Of a stretch of 34,290 nt of DNA, positions 25,392 to 32,912 are shown piece by piece. Every line of letters starts with the position of its first letter. Within the stretch, counting starts at the first letter, position 1. The notes beneath the pieces were generated by a model that saw only the letters and a program-made list of their open reading frames with translations, was not told the origin of the DNA and did no database searches. The position numbers were made by a program, and so were the translations under genes. The stretch spans positions 1,508,475-1,542,764 of the forward strand of contig CP070829.1 of NCBI GenBank assembly GCA_020344755.1. The letters are read 5' to 3'. The DNA is from Gemmatimonadales bacterium (GTDB taxonomy: Bacteria > Gemmatimonadota > Gemmatimonadetes > Longimicrobiales > Gaopeijiaceae).

Positions 25392-25701
25392 GGTCCCGAG
25401 ACGCCGAGTCCGATCCGAGGATGAGCCGCGAAGAGTCCGAGTAGGCGCCGAGGGGGAGCCCTCAACCCGAGACCCACCTCCAGAGCCTGGTCACGCTACC
25501 CCGTTCGGGGCGCCCCCAACTCCTCGCGGAGGAAGTCGAGCTGGACGTTCAAGCGACGGTGGGACCACGGTTCCACCAGCGCGGCGAAGTGTCCCATCCG
25601 GTGGCTCTCCAGACGGTTCCCGGTCCGCACCGGAACTCGAATCACCTCCCTCCGGCTCTCGCCTTGGATCTCACCCGGAGCACCTGCGCCGGCCGCTCCC
25701 C
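25392..25701. other. Intergenic region between ATPase and monooxygenase genes (convergent)
   Basis: 310 bases between two convergent coding ends. The only content I can support is a possible 49-residue ORF on the - strand (25496-25645). No clear terminator hairpin with a T tract was found. Confidence 0.4.
25496..25645 (-). CDS. Possible small protein downstream of the monooxygenase, about 49 residues
   Basis: An unrecognised short ORF. A 9-base match to the anti-Shine-Dalgarno sequence (GGAGGTGAT) lies at its front. Starting at the GTG within that match (25645), or at the GTG 15 bases later (25630, 14 bases past GGAGG), gives 49 or 44 residues. The sequence ESHRMGHFAALVEPWSHRR then LNVQLDFLREELGA looks protein-like, with an amphipathic C-terminal helix. 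It may be a small protein co-transcribed with the monooxygenase or the tail of a decayed gene. There is no recognised family. Confidence 0.35.
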   Translation of the reverse strand: MIRVPVRTGNRLESHRMGHFAALVEPWSHRRLNVQLDFLREELGAPRTG

Positions 25702-27030
25702 TCACGATGCCAGTTCCCGGAGCAGCCGCTTGCGGAATGCCGGATAGTCCACGGTGATGGTGTGGCGCGGGGTGGCGAGCTGCGGGAGATCGGGATTCGC
25801 CAACTCCTTGCGGATCGCCTGGTCCAGGTCCGCCGGCGGGGCCCAAGCCCCTTGCAGGCGTCGCGCCAGGATCCGGGATTGGAGCTCCGCCAGAGGCCAG
25901 ATGCACCCCAGCGGTTGCACGAGACCGATGAAGTGGAGGTTCTCGAAGCGCGGGTGGACCATCTTCAGATAGAGGGGGACCGGACCCTCGCTGTAGTCCA
26001 CCAGGTCGTCCGGGAAGAAGGGGTGGCTGATGACGAAGCCGGTGCAGGCGATCACCGCGTCATACTCGGCGCGGGTGCCGTCCGAGAAATGGACCTCCCT
26101 GCCTTCGAACCGGATCACGTCCGGCTTCGGGTGGATCTCGCCGTGCCGCAGGAAGTAGAGGAGCTCCGAGTTGATGGTGGGGTGGGTCGCGCCGAAAGGG
26201 TGGTCCGGCTCCGGGAGCCCGTAGGCCCGGCTGGGCCCGTTGTAGAGGCGCAGCAGGAGCTGGAGGAACGGCCTGCGGATCCGCCAGGGAACGAACCCGA
26301 GCTGCTGCGCGATTCGGTTGTGGAGGACGTCCCCCGGGATTCCAAAGATGAACTTGGGCACGATCCAGTACCCGCGGCGCCAGGAGAGATCGGTGCGGGC
26401 CGAGACCCTCGCGGTCTCCACGGCGCAGTCACACGCCGAGTTCCCTCCCCCGATCACAAGCACCCGCCGATCCCGGAAGGGCTCCGCCCGCTTGAAGGCG
26501 TGGGAGTGCAGATACTCCCCGGTGAACGTTCCGGGGTAGTGGGGCCAACGGGGCTTCCAGTGGTGGCCGTTGCACACCACCAACTGATCGAAGGTGTGCG
26601 TCTCTTCGTCTTCTTCGGGCCCCAGGGACGGTCCACTCGTACCGCTGGCTCCGCGGGTGGGCCGCACGGTGACCCGCCACCGGCCCTTCTGGTCCCGCTC
26701 GCACCGGGTGACCAGAGTACCGAACCGGATGTGGGTGTAGAGGTCGAAGTGCCTCGCATAGGCCTGGAAGTACTGGGCAAGGTGCTCGTGCCCCGGGTAG
26801 TCGGGGTACCAGGCCGGCATGGGAAAGTCCTCGTACTGCGAGTAGGTCTTGCTGGAGATGATATGCGTCGTCTCGAAGACACTGGAGTGGCCCGACTCGG
26901 CATCGAACACCCAGTTTCCGCCCACCTCAGAGCCTCGATCGTACACCGTCACGTCGAGGAATCCCGCATCCAGCAGGTGCTTGGTGGCCGTGAGGCCGGA
27001 GGGCCCGGCCCCGATGACACAGATCTTCAC
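25702..27030 (-). CDS. Flavin-containing monooxygenase (FMO-like)
   Basis: About 442 residues from the GTG at 27030. The FAD-binding motif GAGPSG is at the N-terminus (KICVIGAGPSGLTA), followed by the acidic strand end VTVYDRGSEVGGNW. FTGEYLHSHAFK is the FMO-type FxGxxxHxxx(Y/F) motif. VLVIGGGNSACDCA is the NADPH-binding loop. AVIACTGF matches the ATG-type motif near the C-terminal part. It should add one oxygen atom to a soft nucleophile (N or S) or act as a Baeyer-Villiger enzyme, using NADPH and O2. The GTG start overlaps the VOC gene's stop as GTGA and has GGAGG 7 bases upstream; an earlier GTG at 27045 is possible. Substrate unknown. Confidence 0.91.
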   Translation of the reverse strand: MKICVIGAGPSGLTATKHLLDAGFLDVTVYDRGSEVGGNWVFDAESGHSSVFETTHIISSKTYSQYEDFPMPAWYPDYPGHEHLAQYFQAYARHFDLYTHIRFGTLVTRCERDQKGRWRVTVRPTRGASGTSGPSLGPEEDEETHTFDQLVVCNGHHWKPRWPHYPGTFTGEYLHSHAFKRAEPFRDRRVLVIGGGNSACDCAVETARVSARTDLSWRRGYWIVPKFIFGIPGDVLHNRIAQQLGFVPWRIRRPFLQLLLRLYNGPSRAYGLPEPDHPFGATHPTINSELLYFLRHGEIHPKPDVIRFEGREVHFSDGTRAEYDAVIACTGFVISHPFFPDDLVDYSEGPVPLYLKMVHPRFENLHFIGLVQPLGCIWPLAELQSRILARRLQGAWAPPADLDQAIRKELANPDLPQLATPRHTITVDYPAFRKRLLRELAS

Positions 27031-27728
27031 CTCCTCCCCTCCCACCTGGGCTCGGCACCCAACTCCACCGTGCCCCGCGGTGTATCCAGGAGCGCCAGGA
27101 GCCTGGGCTCGGAAGCTTCCCTGACCGGAATGGTCTCCTTCTGGCCCAGCGCCAGGAGTGCCCCCTCCACCGCGGCCGGGTCCGGGTGGAAGAGCTCGAG
27201 GGAGCGCAGCACCACTTCCGACGGCCCGTCGCCGGAAGGGTGCGGGGTTTCACCCCACGCGATGAGGAACGGAACCACACCCCCCAGGCGGGTTGCGAAG
27301 GGATCGCTCAGGAACCACTCCAGACGACGGCCATCTGCGGTGCGTCGGGCCCCCCTCGACACCTCGCCCAGTTCCACGCCGGCTTTCCGGACCCGCTCCA
27401 CCAACGTGCCCAGGCCCCCCGACACCTCCGCCGGTGAGGGAGCAGTCATTCCCCCTGGTCGTTCGCGCGGCCGCACCGCCCAGGTCACCAGGCGCGGCTC
27501 CCGGAGTGCGTCCAGGTCGAAGACGCGACCGCCGGATACGGGCGGCTCCGGGTGGGGCGCGATGATCTCCAGGTACGACCGGCTCCGAAGCGGGACGAGG
27601 GCGTTCCAGGTCCCCCACCGGGGGTGTCGCCCTCCGGGGAGGACCGTGCACCCCCACTGCTCCCTGAGCTGGTCCACGGCCGGCTCCAGCTCCGGCACCG
27701 CCCATACCAGGTGGTCCAGTCTCGTCAT
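27027..27728 (-). CDS. VOC / glyoxalase-like domain protein
   Basis: 233 residues. It begins MTRLDHLVWAVPELEPAVDQL, the typical beta-alpha start of the vicinal oxygen chelate fold. It continues with GGRHPRWGTWNALVPLRSRSYLEIIAP, which carries the H and E positions expected for a metal site, and a second half ending TPRGTVELGAEPRWEG. It resembles the single-chain glyoxalase-like group (PF13468 type). Members act as lyases, dioxygenases or resistance proteins, so the reaction is open. The ATG at 27728 is preceded by GGAGAG. Its stop overlaps the start of the monooxygenase, so the two are translationally coupled and may act in the same pathway. Confidence 0.83.
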   Translation of the reverse strand: MTRLDHLVWAVPELEPAVDQLREQWGCTVLPGGRHPRWGTWNALVPLRSRSYLEIIAPHPEPPVSGGRVFDLDALREPRLVTWAVRPRERPGGMTAPSPAEVSGGLGTLVERVRKAGVELGEVSRGARRTADGRRLEWFLSDPFATRLGGVVPFLIAWGETPHPSGDGPSEVVLRSLELFHPDPAAVEGALLALGQKETIPVREASEPRLLALLDTPRGTVELGAEPRWEGRR

Positions 27729-27893
27729 TCTCTCCGTCCTCGTCTCCGGCGTCGTCACCATCTCCCTGAGTGGCCCTGGTCTTTCTTGCCCGTCCGTCCC
27801 CGCTTCGTCTAGCTTCGCCGGGCCTTCAGCTACCTCCCGGAGAGCCCACCGCGACGGGCTGTCGGGATATGCAACCGGGAGGAGGTGAACAAC

Positions 27894-29147
27894 ATGGTCC
27901 GCCCTCGAAGCTTCCGCCGCAACGTCTTCAAGACCGTTCTCCTGGTGGCCCTCGCGCCGGCGGCCTTGGCTTTGGTGACCGCGACCCTTCTCCTTCGCGA
28001 GATGGGCACCGGGACCGGAACACTCGGGCCCTGGGATTCCGTCGCCGAGTCCGGTCGGGCCCTGGTGGAGGCCGCTCGTGTCGCCGCCCCCGACGACCCG
28101 GACGTCGCGAGGCTGGCCGAGATTCACCAGGCCGCCCTGTCCGAGTCGGTGCGTCAGTCGCGCCTCTACAGCTTCGTGACCCAGCGGGCTGTCCAGGTCC
28201 TCCCCTGGGTGGCGTTCGTCGCCGCCCTCTTCCTCGTGGCGCTCAGCTCCCTCGCCGCCCGAAGAGTCTCGAAACGGCTGGGTGGACCCGTGGGCGAACT
28301 CGTGGAGTGGACGCAGCTCGTCGCCGCAGGCGAAGCCCTGCCGCCGCGGGAGGAAGTGCGCCGACCCATCAAGGAGTTCAGGGTCCTGCGGGAAGCACTC
28401 CGGACCATGGCCACGGAGCTCGCCGAGGCCAGAGACCGGGAAGTGGAGGCTGCGCAGGTCCGCGCCTGGTCGGATGTGGCGCGACGGGTCGCCCACGAGC
28501 TGAAGAACCCGCTGACGCCGATTCGGATGGGAGCGGCTTCCCTGGTCCGCCACAGCGAGCCGAGGGTGCGCGAGACCGGGGAGATGATTCTCCAGGAGGT
28601 GGGACGCCTGGACCAGATGGCGCGCGACTTTTCGCGATTTGGACGGCCGCCAACGGGCCCCGCCGCCCCGGTCGACGTCGACGAGATGCTTCGTTCCCTG
28701 GCGAACCGTCACGCTCCAACGGAGGGGGGGGAGGTACGGGTCAAGGTACAGGTGGAAGAAGGCCTCCCGCTGATTCCGGGTCATTACGACTCCCTCTCCC
28801 GGGCCGTGCTGAATCTCCTTGTCAACGCCCAGGAGGCATTGGAGGGGCAATCCGGTGCCCAGGTGACCTTGGGCGCCCGAGCGCTCCCCGGGGGGGTGGA
28901 GATCTTCGTCCGGGACAACGGGCCCGGTGTTCCGCCCGAGCTCCAGGCCACCATCTGGTCGCCCGAAGTGACCACCCGACGTCGCGGATCCGGACTCGGC
29001 CTGGCCATGGTTCGTCAGACGGCCCAGGCCCACGGCGGTGAGGCCACCGTGACCTCACCCGATCAGGGAGGCGCGGAGTTCCGCCTCTTCCTTCCGGTGG
29101 ACCAGGGAATCGCCGACCGCCTCGCGGGCGCGTTCCGGGAGGCCTGA
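27894..29147 (+). CDS. Sensor histidine kinase, NtrY-like
   Basis: 417 residues. The ATG at 27894 has GGAGG 8 bases upstream; a GTG at 27885 overlaps that site and is less likely. Two membrane spans (about 14-34 and 102-121) enclose a 67-residue periplasmic region, followed by a HAMP-like linker and the kinase core. The H box is RVAHELKNPLTPI with H201. The N box is NLLVNAQEAL (N311), G1 is DNGPG (341-345) and G2 is GSGLGLAM (365-372). All catalytic motifs are intact. The H box with NPLTPI is typical of NtrY/NtrB-type kinases, which pair with NtrC-type regulators such as the one encoded 3 bases downstream. The signal sensed is unknown. Confidence 0.94.
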   Translation: MVRPRSFRRNVFKTVLLVALAPAALALVTATLLLREMGTGTGTLGPWDSVAESGRALVEAARVAAPDDPDVARLAEIHQAALSESVRQSRLYSFVTQRAVQVLPWVAFVAALFLVALSSLAARRVSKRLGGPVGELVEWTQLVAAGEALPPREEVRRPIKEFRVLREALRTMATELAEARDREVEAAQVRAWSDVARRVAHELKNPLTPIRMGAASLVRHSEPRVRETGEMILQEVGRLDQMARDFSRFGRPPTGPAAPVDVDEMLRSLANRHAPTEGGEVRVKVQVEEGLPLIPGHYDSLSRAVLNLLVNAQEALEGQSGAQVTLGARALPGGVEIFVRDNGPGVPPELQATIWSPEVTTRRRGSGLGLAMVRQTAQAHGGEATVTSPDQGGAEFRLFLPVDQGIADRLAGAFREA

Positions 29148-29150
29148 GAA

Positions 29151-30539
29151 GTGCGGATTCTCATCGTGGACGACGAGGGCAACATCCGCCGTGCGCTCGG
29201 AGCCCTCCTGGAGGCGGAAGGCCACAAGGTGGAGACGGCAGGATCGGCTGAAGAGGCTCTGGTCGAGGTCCCGGGTTTCTCACCGGACGTGATCCTTCTG
29301 GACCTCATGCTCCCAGGCCGGTCCGGACTGGAGATCCTCCCGGAGATCGGGGAGCTATTGCCTTCCAGCGTCGTAGTCATGATGAGTGGCCAGGCGACGC
29401 TGGCCCACGCCGTCGAAGCCACGCGTCTCGGGGCGTTCCACTTCATCGAAAAACCCCTCTCTCCCGAGGCGGTCCTCCTCACCATCAAGGGGGCCGAGGA
29501 GGTGGTTCGGGCCCGGGATCTGACCCGGGCACTCCAGGAAGAGCTGGGTCCCGAGGCGGAATTGGTGGGTCGCTCCCCAGCCATGGAGCGGGTGGGAGAG
29601 TTGGTACGCAGGGCGGCGCCCTCCGACGCCCGCATTCTCATCACCGGTGAGAGCGGCACGGGAAAGGAACTGGTCGCCACCGCCATCCATGGCCTCTCCC
29701 CCAGGGCTGGTGGGCCCTTCATACGGGTCAACTCCGCCGCCATCCCGAGGGACCTCGTGGAGAGCGAGATGTTCGGCCACGAGCGGGGAGCATTCACCGG
29801 CGCCACGGAGCGACGACGAGGCCGCTTCGAGCTGGCGGACGGAGGTACCCTCTTCCTGGACGAAGTGGCGGACCTGGGGCCGGAAGCTCAGGGGAAGCTC
29901 CTGCGCGCGCTGGAAACCGGTGTCATCGAACGTGTGGGGGGCGCCGAGCCCATCGAGGTGGATGTTCGCGTCGTGGCGGCCACCAACCGGGACCTCCGGG
30001 AAGCGGTCCGGGAAGGGACCTTTCGGCAGGACCTCCTCTTCAGGCTCGAGGTGCTACCGATCCATCTCCCGCCCCTTCGCGAACGGTCCGGTGACATCCC
30101 CCTGCTGGTGGAGTTCGCGCTCCGGCGCCTGCAGAAGCGTCATGGGGTGCGGCCCGCTCGCTTCACACCGGAGGCGCTGGAGCTCCTGTCGACGGGCTAC
30201 GACTGGCCGGGCAATGTCCGTGAACTCCTGAATGTGGTGGAGCGCCTCTCCATACTCCATCCGGATTCCCGGGTGGACCCGGGGGACGTGAGAGAGGTCC
30301 TCCCCGGACTCGGTATGCAGGTGGGTGCCCCGGCGTACCTGGACCATGACCGGCGACCCCTGCGCGATCGGCTGGACGACTACGAACGCTCCCTGGTGGT
30401 CGGTGCGCTGGAGGCGGCGGAAGGGAACATCACCGAAGCCGCGCGGCGCCTTCGTACCGACCGCGCGAACTTGTATCGCCGGATGAAGCGGCTGGGCATG
30501 TGGAAGGACGAGGATACCCAATGGAGCGGGAACCCATGA
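29151..30539 (+). CDS. Sigma-54-dependent response regulator, NtrC/NtrX family
   Basis: 462 residues from a GTG start. The receiver domain (1-120) has the acidic pair DDE (7-9), phosphoacceptor D51 (VILLDLMLPG) and K101 in FIEKPL. The AAA+ domain (about 138-370) has Walker A GESGTGKE (166-173), the sigma-54 contact motif GAFTGA (213-218) and Walker B TLFLDEV (233-239). The C-terminus is a Fis-type helix-turn-helix (ITEAARRLRTDRANLYRRMKRLG). It should activate sigma-54 promoters when phosphorylated by the kinase just upstream. Its last base pairs overlap the start of the barrel gene as ATGA, so kinase, regulator and barrel form one transcript. I did not find a convincing -24/-12 promoter in the window. 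Confidence 0.95.
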   Translation: MRILIVDDEGNIRRALGALLEAEGHKVETAGSAEEALVEVPGFSPDVILLDLMLPGRSGLEILPEIGELLPSSVVVMMSGQATLAHAVEATRLGAFHFIEKPLSPEAVLLTIKGAEEVVRARDLTRALQEELGPEAELVGRSPAMERVGELVRRAAPSDARILITGESGTGKELVATAIHGLSPRAGGPFIRVNSAAIPRDLVESEMFGHERGAFTGATERRRGRFELADGGTLFLDEVADLGPEAQGKLLRALETGVIERVGGAEPIEVDVRVVAATNRDLREAVREGTFRQDLLFRLEVLPIHLPPLRERSGDIPLLVEFALRRLQKRHGVRPARFTPEALELLSTGYDWPGNVRELLNVVERLSILHPDSRVDPGDVREVLPGLGMQVGAPAYLDHDRRPLRDRLDDYERSLVVGALEAAEGNITEAARRLRTDRANLYRRMKRLGMWKDEDTQWSGNP

Positions 30540-32227
30540 GACGGATTCGACGATCAGGTGCGCTGACCCTGACCGGCATCGCCCTTCTGGGGGCACCGCT
30601 GGGCGCGCAACAGACGGTTCACGAGGTGGAGCTGCCCACCGGAATGGCCCAGGAGGTGGTGGCGTTCGTGAACGATCCGGCGACCCTGCGGTTCGAAGGC
30701 GACGCCCTCATTCCCCGGGGACGCACCGTGGAAGGTCCCCTGGCCCTGGTAGGCGGGATCCTCACGGTGGACGGAGAGGTCAGGGGTGACGTGGTCGTGC
30801 TGAACGGGGACCTGATCCTGGGTGATGAGGGCGTGGTCACCGGGGATGTGCTCGTGGTCGGGGGAAGTCTGACCCGGGGCACCTCGTCCCGTGTGGGAGG
30901 CCTCGTCACCCTCTACGCACGGGGACTCCCGCTTGGGCAGGAGGATGGCCGACTGGTCCTCCGGGAAGACCGGCGGCGAGACCGGCCCGCACTGTACATC
31001 GGGGGCTCTCGCCTGAGCATCCGGGCCGGGACCGGGTACAACCGCGTGGAGGGACTCCCCATCCTCCTCGGTCCGGTAATCAACACGGGAGGGCGCTACC
31101 CGCTCCGTTTCGACGCTCTGGCCACCTTCCGGACCCAGTCCGGTCTCTCCCTGGACGACATGGGATACTGGATCCGGCTCGAGCAGGCTCTTGGAGGCGG
31201 ACCCAGGTTCCGTCTCGGGGCCGCCGCCTATTCCGAGGTCCAGGCGATGGAAGGCCGGGGGGTGGCCGACCTGGAAAGCTCCCTGGCCACCCTCCTCTTC
31301 CACCGAGATCTCCGGGACTACTTCCAGAACGAAGGATGGCAGGCGTACCTGGACATGACGGCCCTGGAGGCCCCGGTCACGGCCCGCCTCACCTACCGCC
31401 TGGAGGACCACTACGAGGTGGCCGTCGGCGACCCATGGACTCTGCTCCGTAGGGACTCGGAGTGGCGCCCCAACCCGCTGGTGGGGCGAGGCACCCTCTC
31501 CTCCCTCGAGGCTGAGCTCGAGGTGGACAACCGGAACAATCCGGAAAACCCCTCGGACGGGTGGTACCTGAACGCCTCCATCCGCAGAGGCCTGGACGGG
31601 GACCTGGAGATTCCGAGCTACCGGCAGAGCCCCACCGGTCCCGAGTTGGCACCCACCCCGGTGAGCACCAGCTCGACCCTGGCCACCTTGGACCTACGAC
31701 GGCATGCCCGGGTGGATCCGGTATCCGACCTCCGGCTCAGGGTCCTGATTTCCGGGGCACTGGACCGGAAGCCCCTTCCCCCACAGTGGCAGAGCGCCCT
31801 CGGGGGCGAAGGCTCGCTCCCGGGATATCCCAGGTTCTCCCTGGACTGCGGGGCACGGAGCCAGCCCGTCCTGGTGACCGAGGGAGAGCGGGACCGGACC
31901 ACCTACCCCTTCTATGGCTGCGACCGCACCGCGCTCTTCCAGGCCGAGTACCGGGGTGAACTCTCCTTCGACCTGGACCTGAGCCCGGACGGCGAGTCCT
32001 GGGACAGTTGGAGCTGGTGGCCCAACGTGGATCTCACCGTGGCCTGGCTCGTCTTCCTGGACGCCGGGCGCGGGTGGTCCTTCACCCCGGGGGGCGCCGA
32101 TACGGAGACTCTGGCGGACGTGGGAGCCGGCTTCCTCCTGGGCAAGCTCGGCTTCTACTGGGCGTACCCGCTCAACGGGGAAGACCGGGACGTCAACTTC
32201 TTCGTGCGCCTGCAATACCGCTTCTGA
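30536..32227 (+). CDS. Outer-membrane beta-barrel with N-terminal polymer-forming-like repeats
   Basis: 563 residues from the ATG at 30536, which overlaps the regulator's stop. The signal peptide ends LGAQ. Residues about 60-125 contain hexad-like turns (GPLALVGGILTVDGEVRGDV, VLNGDLILGDEGVVTGDVLV) resembling bactofilin or polymer-forming beta-helix repeats. Residues from about 155 to the end alternate amphipathic strands and finish FFVRLQYRF with the terminal Phe of outer-membrane barrels, resembling the surface-antigen/BamA barrel (GAGFLLGKLGFYWAYPLNG). No POTRA domains are seen. The role could be a channel or surface protein under control of the adjacent two-component system. The barrel call is good; the repeat domain is by eye. 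Confidence 0.8.
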   Translation: MRRIRRSGALTLTGIALLGAPLGAQQTVHEVELPTGMAQEVVAFVNDPATLRFEGDALIPRGRTVEGPLALVGGILTVDGEVRGDVVVLNGDLILGDEGVVTGDVLVVGGSLTRGTSSRVGGLVTLYARGLPLGQEDGRLVLREDRRRDRPALYIGGSRLSIRAGTGYNRVEGLPILLGPVINTGGRYPLRFDALATFRTQSGLSLDDMGYWIRLEQALGGGPRFRLGAAAYSEVQAMEGRGVADLESSLATLLFHRDLRDYFQNEGWQAYLDMTALEAPVTARLTYRLEDHYEVAVGDPWTLLRRDSEWRPNPLVGRGTLSSLEAELEVDNRNNPENPSDGWYLNASIRRGLDGDLEIPSYRQSPTGPELAPTPVSTSSTLATLDLRRHARVDPVSDLRLRVLISGALDRKPLPPQWQSALGGEGSLPGYPRFSLDCGARSQPVLVTEGERDRTTYPFYGCDRTALFQAEYRGELSFDLDLSPDGESWDSWSWWPNVDLTVAWLVFLDAGRGWSFTPGGADTETLADVGAGFLLGKLGFYWAYPLNGEDRDVNFFVRLQYRF

Positions 32228-32229
32228 TC

Positions 32230-32874
32230 GTGTTCCCGACGCGGCTCACCTTCCCGGTCCTCTTGGTGCTGGGCCTGCTTTCCGCGGCCCGGCCGGGGGT
32301 AGTCTGTGCCCAGTCCGAGCCCTCCGCCGCGGTGAATCCCGAGACTGGCGCCCTGGAGGTGGACCTGGGCACCGTGCTGGAAGACCGGAGCCTTCGGGGG
32401 GCCCTACACTCGGGTCTCCCGGTGAGAATCGAGGTACGGGTCGAGCTCTGGAAGGACGGCTTCTTCGATCAACAGGAGCAGGGCGGCGTCTGGCGCGCCA
32501 GCGTCATCCACGACGTGGTGACCCAGACCTACGAATTCGCCGTGGGCAACCGGGATCCGGTGGCTCTCTCCTCCCTCGAGGCGGTGGGACGGCTTCTCCA
32601 GTCCGCCTTCGACCTCGAGGTTGGACCCACCAACTCGGGAAGGTACTACTACCTGGCCGAGGTCCAGATGGAGACCCTGTCCCTCTCGGACCTGGAGGAG
32701 CTGCGCCGTTGGCTCCAGGGAGACCTGGGAGCGGTGGTTCGGGGGGACCGTCCTCCGGAAACCGCCGTGACCCGAGGGCTGCGCCGGATCATGGTGCGGG
32801 CGCTCGGGCTCCCAGCCCGGCGGGAGCGCCTCCGTACCGCGACCTTCTCGTGGCCCATGGAGGAGGGGCGCTGA
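32230..32874 (+). CDS. DUF4390-like secreted protein
   Basis: 214 residues from a GTG start 2 bases after the barrel gene's stop. A signal peptide ends VVCAQ. The body has SLRGALHSGLPVRIEVRVELW, then YYYLAEVQMETLSLSDLEELRRWL and a C-terminal GLPARRERLRTATFSW. These match the general pattern of DUF4390 proteins, which in several proteobacteria sit beside ntrYX-type genes. The family has no known biochemical function. Being fourth in a packed run with kinase, regulator and barrel suggests an envelope role under the same control. Family assignment is by pattern and could be wrong. Confidence 0.75.
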   Translation: MFPTRLTFPVLLVLGLLSAARPGVVCAQSEPSAAVNPETGALEVDLGTVLEDRSLRGALHSGLPVRIEVRVELWKDGFFDQQEQGGVWRASVIHDVVTQTYEFAVGNRDPVALSSLEAVGRLLQSAFDLEVGPTNSGRYYYLAEVQMETLSLSDLEELRRWLQGDLGAVVRGDRPPETAVTRGLRRIMVRALGLPARRERLRTATFSWPMEEGR

Positions 32875-32912
32875 GCCGCCTCCCTTTCCGAAACGCGGAC
32901 GGGTAGCTCAGC
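32870..32912. terminator. Weak inverted repeat spanning convergent stops
   Basis: GCTGAGC (32870-32876) and GCTCAGC (32906-32912) are complementary with a 29-base loop, so both convergent stop codons lie in the stem. There is no T tract. It may be chance. Confidence 0.22.

Noticed and set aside
27765..27795. Sigma-54-like TGG...TTGC pair upstream of the histidine kinase
   Set aside because: The GG and GC elements are 8 or 14 bases apart rather than the required 10.
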